From positions 227,556 through 291,555 of the forward strand of contig NZ_AWZU01000003.1 of assembly GCF_000472385.1 (NCBI RefSeq): DNA of 64,000 nt. The letters are read 5' to 3'. Numbering within the stretch: position 1 is the first letter of the stretch; the number at the start of each line of letters is the position of its first letter. Source of the DNA: Bradyrhizobium sp. ARR65. GTDB lineage: Bacteria; Pseudomonadota; Alphaproteobacteria; Rhizobiales; Xanthobacteraceae. The notes under the pieces are model-generated. The model was given only the letters and a program-made list of their open reading frames with translations. It had not been told where the DNA came from and did no database searches. Positions 57,616 through 64,000 of the stretch are shown piece by piece. The translations under genes were made by a program, and so were the position numbers.

Positions 57616-59199
57616 ATGGCCGATCGATATCAGGACAGACGTTACGGCGCCGCCAGCCACGGCCGCGGCGGCGAACAGTATGAGTCTGACCGTGTTGAGA
57701 GCGACCCGTTGGCCGAACTGGCGCGGCTGATCGGTCAGACCGATCCGTTCGGAACGGCGGGCCAGCCCAGCCCTCAGGTCCCACCGCGCGTCGTGCCGCG
57801 CCAGGACCATCGGCAGGGCCGGGACTACCGGCAAGATTTCTCGCAAGACTATCAACAGGACCACCAGCCGGAACCGGACCCCGATGAAGCACCAGCGCCG
57901 GCCGGCCCGCCGTCCTGGATTCAGCGCGCCAATATCCGTCGCGAGGCGGTGAGCGACGTCCGGCGGGAATTTCCGCCTGCCCCCCAGGCGGAGACTGGAA
58001 GGGAGGATTATGCAGGCTCGATGCATCCGCTGCACCAGTATGGCGTGACGCCGCAGCAGGCGCAGCCCGACGCGTATTATGGGGACCGGCAACATTACCA
58101 GGATGAGCAGGCCTATGCCGAGCCGCAGGCCGCGCTCGATCCGTCGCGGTACGACGATGCGCTCTATGGGCAGCTCGAAACCAGCTTGCAGGATCTGCAG
58201 CGCGAGCCGGGCTATCCCGACGATCCCTATGCCTACGAGGCGGGTTATCAGGAGGAGAGTGAGGAAGAGCCGGCGCAGCGGCGCCGCGGCCCGATGCTCG
58301 CGGTCATTGCCGTTCTGGCACTGGGAGTGCTGGGCACAGCGGCGGCCTATGGCTATCGGACCTATTTCACGCACACGCGCAGCGGTGAACCGCCGATCAT
58401 CAAGGCGGATAACAGCCCGACCAAGATCATCCCGACGCCCTCCGACGGCAGCGCCAAGATGCCGGATCGGATTGCGCAGGGCGATGGCACCGAAAAAATC
58501 GTCCCCCGCGAAGAGCAGCCCGTGGACGTCAATGCCCGCGTCGCCGGCCCGCGCGTCGTCTTCCCGCCGCTGAACCAGAACGCCAATCCGCCATCGGCGG
58601 CGAGCGTCTCGGCCAATGCGATGCCGCCTGCGCCTCCGGGCACCGGACCGGCGGCGATGGTCAGCAATGGCACCTTGCCGAGTGCCGAGCCGCGCAAGAT
58701 CAAGACTTTCTCAGTCAAGAGCGATGAGCCTGATACCGCAGCGGTGCCGGTCAATACGCAGGCGCCAGCCGCGGCCGCGAAGCAGCCAGCCGCCAAGAGC
58801 GCGAGCAGGACGTCGCCGACCCAGGCCAATGCCAGCGCGAATATGCCGTTGTCGCTGTCGCCTCAGGGACAACCGGCGCCGGCCGCCGAGACCCGGGTCG
58901 CGTCGACCGTGCCGACTCAGGTTTTGCCCAGCGCTCCTCCGGCGCCGAGCGGCGGCTATATGGTCCAGGTCTCCTCGCAGCGGAACGAGGCCGACGCCCA
59001 GGCGTCATTCCGTGCGCTGCAGAACAAGTTCCCGCAGGTCCTGGCTTCGCAGGCCCCGGTGATCAAGCGCGCGGATCTCGGCGAGAAAGGCGTCTACTAC
59101 CGGGCGATGGTGGGTCCGTTCGGAACCTCGGAGGAAGCCGTGCAGTTCTGTGGCAATCTGAAAAATGCCGGCGGCCAGTGCGTCGTCCAGAGGAATTAG
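57616..59199 (+). CDS. SPOR-domain cell-envelope protein
   Basis: A 527-residue bitopic membrane protein. The first 225 residues are a disordered, Gln/Asp/Pro-rich cytoplasmic region, the transmembrane helix is at about 229-249 (LAVIAVLALGVLGTAAAYGY), then a long Pro/Ala-rich periplasmic linker and a C-terminal SPOR domain (about 450-525, GGYMVQVSSQRNEADAQASFRALQ ... YYRAMVGPFGTSEEAVQFC). SPOR domains bind denuded peptidoglycan at the septum. It lies between argS and nagZ, its normal place. The ATG has AAAGG upstream. Confidence 0.9.
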   Translation: MADRYQDRRYGAASHGRGGEQYESDRVESDPLAELARLIGQTDPFGTAGQPSPQVPPRVVPRQDHRQGRDYRQDFSQDYQQDHQPEPDPDEAPAPAGPPSWIQRANIRREAVSDVRREFPPAPQAETGREDYAGSMHPLHQYGVTPQQAQPDAYYGDRQHYQDEQAYAEPQAALDPSRYDDALYGQLETSLQDLQREPGYPDDPYAYEAGYQEESEEEPAQRRRGPMLAVIAVLALGVLGTAAAYGYRTYFTHTRSGEPPIIKADNSPTKIIPTPSDGSAKMPDRIAQGDGTEKIVPREEQPVDVNARVAGPRVVFPPLNQNANPPSAASVSANAMPPAPPGTGPAAMVSNGTLPSAEPRKIKTFSVKSDEPDTAAVPVNTQAPAAAAKQPAAKSASRTSPTQANASANMPLSLSPQGQPAPAAETRVASTVPTQVLPSAPPAPSGGYMVQVSSQRNEADAQASFRALQNKFPQVLASQAPVIKRADLGEKGVYYRAMVGPFGTSEEAVQFCGNLKNAGGQCVVQRN

Positions 59200-59247
59200 C
59201 TGCCGTTTCCTTGACCCCTTGATCGGCAGCGGGCTAATCGGCCGGTC

Positions 59248-60273
59248 ATGACCAAGGCGTTCATCACCGGCCTTGCCGGAACCGAACTCAGCGATGCGGA
59301 ACGCGCTTTCATCGCGGCGGAACGCCCGTGGGGCTTCATCCTCTTCAAGCGAAATGTCGAGACTCCCGGGCAAGTCTCTCGTTTGGTTAGAGAATTACGC
59401 GACTGTCTGGGCGAGCCTGATGCGCCGGTGTTGATTGACCAAGAAGGCGGCCGTGTAGCGCGCTTAGGCCCGCCGCACTGGCCCGCCTATCCGGCTGGCG
59501 CGCTGTTTGGTCGGCTCTATGACATCGATCCGGCGCTTGGACTGAAAGCGGCGCGGCTGAGCGCACGGCTCATTGCGGACGATCTGCATCAGCTCGGCGT
59601 CAACGTGGACTGCCTGCCGCTTGCCGATGTGCCGGTCGCCGGTGCCGATGCGGTGATCGGCAACCGCGCCTACGGGACGGAGCCCGACAAGGTCGCGGCA
59701 ATCGCGCGGGCGGTGACGGAGGGATTGGAGCAGGGTGGTATTTTACCGGTTCTGAAACATATCCCGGGCCATGGACGGGCGACAGCCGATACCCATTTTA
59801 AGCTTCCGGTGGTCGATACGCCCAAACCCGAACTGGAACGCACCGATTTCGCGGCTTTTCGGCCGCTTTCGGACCTGCCGATGGCGATGACCGCACATGT
59901 TGTGTTTAGCGCCTTCGACCCCGCCCATCCGGCGACGACTTCTGCGACAATGATCGAACGGGTGATTCGCGGCGTGATCGGGTTCCAGGGTCTGTTAATG
60001 AGTGATGACGTGTCCATGAATGCGCTGGCGGGATCGATCGCCGAGCGGACGGCCGCGATCATTGCCGCCGGATGCGACATGGTTCTGCATTGCAACGGCA
60101 AGCTCGAGGAGATGCGCGACGTTGCCCGCATGACGCCCGAACTGTCGGGCACGGCCCAGCAGCGCGCAAGGCGCGCGTTGTCGTCGCGCAAGGCGCCGCA
60201 GCCGTTCGATCGGCAGGCGGCGCGGGCCGAACTGGATGCATTGATTGAGCGAGCGGGAATAGCTGGCGCATGA
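59248..60273 (+). CDS. nagZ: beta-N-acetylhexosaminidase NagZ
   Basis: A family GH3 enzyme that removes GlcNAc from anhydro-muropeptides in cell-wall recycling. The 341-residue protein has DQEGGRVARLGPP (64-76), GNRAYG and the catalytic loop KHIPGHGRATADTH (170-183) with the His-Asp acid/base pair, then MTAHVVFSAFD and the nucleophile Asp in LLMSDDVSM. Its TGA overlaps the ATG of scpA by four bases. Confidence 0.96.
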   Translation: MTKAFITGLAGTELSDAERAFIAAERPWGFILFKRNVETPGQVSRLVRELRDCLGEPDAPVLIDQEGGRVARLGPPHWPAYPAGALFGRLYDIDPALGLKAARLSARLIADDLHQLGVNVDCLPLADVPVAGADAVIGNRAYGTEPDKVAAIARAVTEGLEQGGILPVLKHIPGHGRATADTHFKLPVVDTPKPELERTDFAAFRPLSDLPMAMTAHVVFSAFDPAHPATTSATMIERVIRGVIGFQGLLMSDDVSMNALAGSIAERTAAIIAAGCDMVLHCNGKLEEMRDVARMTPELSGTAQQRARRALSSRKAPQPFDRQAARAELDALIERAGIAGA

Positions 60274-61103
60274 CCGCGGAAATTCTGTCCTTTGAGACCG
60301 GCCGGCCAACCGAACTGGCCGAAGGCGAGCCGGCGCTGGTGGTCGACGTCGAGGGCTATGAGGGCCCGCTCGATCTTCTGCTCGCGCTCGCGCGCCAGCA
60401 GAAGGTCGATCTTCACAAGATCTCGATCCTGGCGCTGGCCGACCAGTATCTGCAGTTCATCGAGGAGGCGCGAAAGGTTCGCCTTGAGCTCGCGGCCGAC
60501 TATCTGGTGATGGCGGCTTGGCTTGCCTTCCTGAAATCGCGGCTGCTGTTGCCGGAGCCGGCGGTACCGGACGGGCCGAGCGCCGAGGAGATGGCGACCG
60601 CGCTGGCTAACCGGCTGCGTCGGCTCGAGGCGATCCGCGAGGCGGCCAACCGGCTGCTGAACCGGCCGCAATTGCAGCGCGACATCTTTCCGCGCGGCAA
60701 TCCCGAGGCCATCGCCGAGATTCGCCACCCCAAATACACGGCAACCCTGTACGACTTGCTCACGGCCTATGCGACGCAGCGCCAGCAAGGGGTGCTGGCA
60801 TCGGTGCATCTGGCCAGGCGCACCGTGTGGTCGCTTGCGGAAGCGCGCGCATCGCTGGAACGGCTGATCGGCTTGCCCGAATCTGAGGATTGGGGCTGTC
60901 TCGACGAATATTTGGTTCGCTACGTTGCCGAACCCTCGCAACGCGCCACCGTCTTTGCCTCCAGCTTTGCGGCGGCGCTCGAACTCGTGCGCGAGGGGCA
61001 ACTGGAACTGAACCAGAAAGAGGCGTTCGCGCCGATTTTCTTTCGCAAACGCCCGCCGCAGCCGCCGGCTGCAGAACCCGTGCCGGATATGACGGCCGAG
61101 TAG
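60270..61103 (+). CDS. scpA: segregation and condensation protein ScpA
   Basis: The kleisin subunit of the Smc-ScpAB condensin. The 277-residue protein has the N-terminal signature VDVEGYEGPLDLLLALARQQKVDLHKISIL, which binds the Smc neck, and a C-terminal winged helix (LELVREGQLELNQKEAFAPIFF in parts). It is translationally coupled to nagZ and followed by scpB. Confidence 0.96.
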   Translation: MTAEILSFETGRPTELAEGEPALVVDVEGYEGPLDLLLALARQQKVDLHKISILALADQYLQFIEEARKVRLELAADYLVMAAWLAFLKSRLLLPEPAVPDGPSAEEMATALANRLRRLEAIREAANRLLNRPQLQRDIFPRGNPEAIAEIRHPKYTATLYDLLTAYATQRQQGVLASVHLARRTVWSLAEARASLERLIGLPESEDWGCLDEYLVRYVAEPSQRATVFASSFAAALELVREGQLELNQKEAFAPIFFRKRPPQPPAAEPVPDMTAE

Positions 61104-61131
61104 TTAAGTGTTGGAAGAAGGAGACCCAGCC

Positions 61132-61863
61132 ATGGCAAGCTTGGCGGAAAAACGCGAAGCCATCGCCGAGGAGCCTGTTGCGGATCCGCAGGCGCGGCCC
61201 GAGGAATTGCGGCTGCTGGAAGCGCTGCTGTTCGCCTCCTCGGAACCGCTCGACACGGCGACGCTCGCCAAACGCATGCCCGAGGGCGTCGACGTCAAGG
61301 CTGCGCTGGCGCAGCTACAGGCGGATTATGCCCCGCGCGGCGTCAATCTGGTGCGCATCGCCAACAAATGGACCTTCCGTACCGCCGGCGACCTCGCCTG
61401 GCTGATGACGCGTGAAAGCACGGAGACGCGGCGGCTGTCGCGCGCGGCGATCGAGGTGCTGGCGATCATCGCCTATCACCAGCCGGTGACGCGGGCGGAG
61501 ATCGAGGAAATTCGCGGCGTGGTCACCTCCAAGGGGACGCTCGACGTGCTGCTGGAGACTGGATGGATCCGGCCGCGCGGCCGCCGCAAGACGCCGGGCC
61601 GTCCACTGACGTTCGGGACCACGGAGGCGTTCCTATCGCAATTCAGTCTGGAGGCGCTCGGCGACCTGCCGGGCCTGGAGGAGCTCAAGGGGACCGGCAT
61701 GCTGGATACGCGCCTGCCGACCGGCTTTACTGTTCCGACGCCATCGGATGATCCGACATTGCGCGAGGACGAGGATCCACTCGAGCCGGGTGATCTGGAA
61801 CTCACGCTGGCGCCCGCGCCTGAACCGGAAAGCGGGAGCGGCGAGGGCGGAGACGCGGCGTAG
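61132..61863 (+). CDS. scpB: segregation and condensation protein ScpB
   Basis: The 243-residue winged-helix partner of ScpA. Typical are LRLLEALLFASSEPLDTATLAKRMP, AIEVLAIIAYHQPVTRAEIEEIRGV, LLETGWIRPRGRRKTPGRPLTFGTTEAFL (in parts) and GDLPGLEEL. The ATG with AAGAAGGAG upstream was taken as start; the frame is open eight codons further up. The acidic C-terminal tail of about 40 residues is probably disordered. Confidence 0.95.
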   Translation: MASLAEKREAIAEEPVADPQARPEELRLLEALLFASSEPLDTATLAKRMPEGVDVKAALAQLQADYAPRGVNLVRIANKWTFRTAGDLAWLMTRESTETRRLSRAAIEVLAIIAYHQPVTRAEIEEIRGVVTSKGTLDVLLETGWIRPRGRRKTPGRPLTFGTTEAFLSQFSLEALGDLPGLEELKGTGMLDTRLPTGFTVPTPSDDPTLREDEDPLEPGDLELTLAPAPEPESGSGEGGDAA

Positions 61864-61903
61864 CGACGCGGTCACTCGCAGAGCTGGACGATTCTGCTAT
61901 CCG

Positions 61904-61974
61904 TTGTCCTTCGAGGCTTGCTTCGCAAGCACCTCCAGCGACAAACGGCGCAGCCGTTGGCGCGGGGATGACGG
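61904..61974. repeat. dispersed palindromic repeat, family A copy 3 (right part)
   Basis: It matches the right half of the elements at 37868 and 48884: TCCTTCGAGGCTTGC-TTC-GCAAGCACCTC, then CAGCGACAAACGGCG and CGCGGGGATGACGG. Compensating changes keep the first hairpin (GCTTGC with GCAAGC where the others have GCTCGC with GCGAGC), which suggests selection for structure. Confidence 0.8.
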
Positions 61975-62145
61975 AGATGGTTTGGAGTTCAGGGCACCAT
62001 TCCCGTAGGTTAACGGTGGCGCAAATAGCCGAGCTTCGGCCGCGATTTAACGCACCCGAAGTCCTTGTTTTTGACACCCGCCAAGCCTACGTTTGCGGCA
62101 AGATCAGGCCGGATCCCGGCCGTTTCGTGTTTTGGAGGTTGCAGG

Positions 62146-62382
62146 ATGGGTTCGCTTAGCATTTGGCACTGGATCGTGGTGATCGCAGTCGTCCTCCTGC
62201 TGTTTGGCCGCGGCAAGATTTCGGACCTGATGGGCGACGTCGCGCAGGGGATCAAGGCCTTCAAGAAGGGCATGCAGGACGACGAGAAGACTGCCGACAA
62301 GCCTGAGCCGATGAAGAGCATCGATCACAATGCGGGCCAGCCGACGGCGGCGCGTTCGGATGTCGGCAGCAAGGCCGTCTGA
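62146..62382 (+). CDS. tatA: twin-arginine translocase subunit TatA
   Basis: The 78-residue pore-forming component of the folded-protein export system. It has the transmembrane helix [16 protein letters not shown], the FGRGKI hinge and an amphipathic helix ([19 protein letters not shown]), then a charged disordered tail. The ATG has GGAGG 11 bases upstream. It opens the tatABC set. Confidence 0.96.
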   Translation: MGSLSIWHWIVVIAVVLLLFGRGKISDLMGDVAQGIKAFKKGMQDDEKTADKPEPMKSIDHNAGQPTAARSDVGSKAV

Positions 62383-62465
62383 CCAGACGGACGCCGAGGA
62401 AAGCGCGGTCGGCCCCTCTGGCCTCTGCTGCGGGGCAAGATAGTTTCGCGTGAGCGGAAAGTTTG

Positions 62466-62987
62466 ATGTTCGACATCGGGTGGAGTGAATTTGTCCTCAT
62501 CGCGGTTGTCGCGCTGATTGCCATCGGCCCGAAGGAGCTGCCGGGGGTCTTGCGCACGGTCGGGCAATGGATGGGCAAGGCGCGCAAGATGGCCGCCGAA
62601 TTCCAGAGCCAGTTTCAGGAAGCGCTGCGGGAGGCCGAGATGGCCGACCTGAAGAAGAGCTTCGACGAGGTGCGCGACGCCGCCAGCGGCTTCTCCGGTC
62701 GTAACCTGCTCTCCTCGCTGGAGAAGGACGTCTCGAGCTCGCTGCGCATTGACGACCTCGACAAGCCCACGGACAAACCTGCAGAGGCGACGGAGGCCCC
62801 GCCTGCCGTCGAGCCGCCGGTGACGCCGACTGCGCCGGAAGCGCCGGCGCCGCAGACGTTTGTCGAAGCCGAAACGCACGCGGCCAGCGAGCCGCTCGCC
62901 GTCGTCAGCGAGCACCAAGCCGCCGCCGCGCCGGACCAAGTACCGCCGGCTGCCTCTGACGAGCTCAAGGACGCCAAAGCGTCATGA
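62466..62987 (+). CDS. tatB: twin-arginine translocase subunit TatB
   Basis: The 173-residue receptor partner of TatC. It has [26 protein letters not shown] with the conserved Glu and GP hinge, the amphipathic helix [19 protein letters not shown], a coiled-coil region and a long Pro/Ala-rich C-terminus. A TTG directly before the ATG is an alternative start. Its stop overlaps the tatC start by four bases. Confidence 0.96.
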   Translation: MFDIGWSEFVLIAVVALIAIGPKELPGVLRTVGQWMGKARKMAAEFQSQFQEALREAEMADLKKSFDEVRDAASGFSGRNLLSSLEKDVSSSLRIDDLDKPTDKPAEATEAPPAVEPPVTPTAPEAPAPQTFVEAETHAASEPLAVVSEHQAAAAPDQVPPAASDELKDAKAS

Positions 62988-63790
62988 CCGATGCCGATAT
63001 CGAGGCCAGCAAGGCACCGTTGCTTGATCATTTGATCGAGCTGCGCTCGCGCCTGATCAAGTCGCTGCTCGGCTTCGGCGTGGCCTTCATCTTCTGCTTC
63101 TTTTTCGCCAAGCAGATCTACAATGTCCTGGTCTGGCCGTTCGTCTGGGTGGCGGGGCCGGAGAACTCGAAGTTCATCTACACGGCGCTGCTGGAGTACT
63201 TCATCACCCAGCTCAAGCTCGCGCTGTTCGGCGCCGGCTTCATCTCGTTCCCGATCGTCGCGACCCAGATCTATAAATTCGTCGCGCCGGGCCTGTATCG
63301 GCACGAACGCAACGCGTTTCTGCCCTATCTGATCGCAACCCCGATCTTTTTCGTGCTCGGCGCCATGCTGGTCTATTTCGTTGTGCTGCCGATGCTGATC
63401 CGCTTTTCGCTCGGCATGCAGCAGGCCGCCGGCGCCGAGACGGCACAGATCGCGCTGCTGCCCAAGGTCGGCGAATATCTGTCTCTGATGATGTCGCTGA
63501 TCTTCGCCTTCGGCATAGCGTTCCAGCTTCCGGTGATCCTGACGCTGCTCGGTCGGATCGGCATCATCACCTCCGAGACGCTGCGCAGCAAGCGCCGCTA
63601 TTTCATCGTCATCGCCTTCATCATCGCCGCCGTCCTGACGCCGCCGGACGTGCTGAGCCAATCCTCGCTCGCGATCCCGCTGCTTCTGCTCTACGAAGGC
63701 TCCATCATCGCCGTGCGTATGGTGGAAAAGAAGGCTGCCGCACAGGCTGCCACGACGCCGACACCGCCCGCCGCCAACCCGGCGGAATAG
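62984..63790 (+). CDS. tatC: twin-arginine translocase subunit TatC
   Basis: The 268-residue six-helix core that reads twin-arginine signal peptides. It has [24 protein letters not shown], the [13 protein letters not shown] region, the conserved FKAG-type periplasmic loop equivalents and [27 protein letters not shown] (in parts), TPPDVLSQ and the last helix [19 protein letters not shown]. The tail is Ala/Pro-rich. Overlaps tatB by four bases. Confidence 0.97.
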   Translation: MTDADIEASKAPLLDHLIELRSRLIKSLLGFGVAFIFCFFFAKQIYNVLVWPFVWVAGPENSKFIYTALLEYFITQLKLALFGAGFISFPIVATQIYKFVAPGLYRHERNAFLPYLIATPIFFVLGAMLVYFVVLPMLIRFSLGMQQAAGAETAQIALLPKVGEYLSLMMSLIFAFGIAFQLPVILTLLGRIGIITSETLRSKRRYFIVIAFIIAAVLTPPDVLSQSSLAIPLLLLYEGSIIAVRMVEKKAAAQAATTPTPPAANPAE

Positions 63791-63833
63791 GCCCCTAACC
63801 GGTCATCACGCTATATCCGCCATTTTCCGTCGC

Positions 63834-63852
63834 GCCCGGGCTTGACCCGGGC
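63834..63852. repeat. hairpin downstream of tatC
   Basis: GCCCGGG (63834-63840) and CCCGGGC (63846-63852) pair around a five-base loop. No T tract follows. It lies 44 bases past the tatC stop, within non-coding sequence that carries another repeat. Confidence 0.5.
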
Positions 63853-63912
63853 ATCCGCGACTTGGTCTAAGGCGTGATCGATTTGGATAGAGACGGGACC
63901 GAACTATTACCG

Positions 63913-64000
63913 TCACCCTGAGGAGCTCGCGCAGCAAGCGTCTCGAGGGGACGCGGCCCGAGTGGCTGCAGCGGGGCCGTTCATCCTTCGAGGCTCGCGG
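63913..64000. repeat. dispersed palindromic repeat, family A copy 4 (cut by window end)
   Basis: It begins TCACCCTGAGGAGCTCGCG like the other family A elements, continues through GTCTCGAGGGGACGCGGCCC and TTCATCCTTCGAGGCTCGC and is cut off by the end of the window. The orientation is the same as in copies 1 to 3. Confidence 0.85.

Noticed and set aside
37868..64000. CRISPR-like repeats
   Set aside because: The repeated elements are kilobases apart, palindromic and without regular spacers.

Overview
The window reads as chromosomal DNA of a Bradyrhizobium-type alphaproteobacterium (Nitrobacteraceae). This is inferred from high G+C, a lexA preceded by the direct-repeat GTTC-N7-GTTC operator typical of Alphaproteobacteria, alphaproteobacterial gene order (ppiD-trpD-trpC-moaC; tpiA-secG-pyrG; kdsA; eno; ftsB-pdhA-pdhB-pdhC-lpd; argS-SPOR-nagZ-scpA-scpB-tatABC), an E1-beta subunit with its own lipoyl domain, and several families of hairpin-rich intergenic repeats that look like those scattered through Bradyrhizobium genomes. 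No search was run; family calls rest on recognised motifs and memory of the families. No tRNA, rRNA, CRISPR array, intact insertion sequence or prophage was found.

Region 1 (1-4.2 kb): the 3' end of an SGNH hydrolase, two small conserved hypotheticals, autoregulated lexA, and moeA. Region 2 (4.2-16.9 kb) is a loose accessory block that sits where moeA and moaC are adjacent in many relatives. It holds an HdeD-like membrane protein, an orphan membrane protein with a PilP-like tail, a run of very small membrane or secreted ORFs, a structured repeat element near 9.3-9.65 kb, a HAD hydrolase, a divergent alpha-hydroxyacid oxidase / old-yellow-enzyme pair, a CtpA protease, and a divergent MFS transporter / CGNR regulator pair with duplicated operator-like repeats.

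Region 3 (16.9-31.9 kb) is mostly housekeeping: moaC-trpC-trpD-ppiD on the minus strand, tpiA, secG and pyrG on the plus strand, a PmtA-like methyltransferase, a two-component system, a NIPSNAP protein, kdsA with an overlapping MFS gene, queF and eno. Region 4 (32.2-41 kb) is accessory: a 1045-residue cysteine-free RTX exoprotein with a glycosidase-like barrel, a carbohydrate-binding-like domain and three and a half 95-residue repeats; two oxidoreductases; ftsB; and an aldehyde dehydrogenase module driven by a short GAF/Fis regulator with a perfect palindrome in the promoter.

Region 5 (41.2-47.5 kb) is the pyruvate dehydrogenase cluster, with a DUF5076 gene and a cytidine/cytosine-deaminase-like gene between pdhB and pdhC. 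Region 6 (47.5-64 kb) carries threonine synthase, an orphan Bug-type binding protein, ilvD overlapping an ExoR-like Sel1-repeat gene, xthA, erpA, dgt, argS, a SPOR-domain protein, nagZ, scpA, scpB and tatABC. Dispersed palindromic repeats fill most of the longer gaps from 37.8 kb to the window end.

The strongest candidates for something new are the modular RTX exoprotein, the AcoR-like regulator without an AAA+ domain plus its palindrome, the CGNR/MFS operator pair, and the structured repeat at 9.3-9.65 kb.
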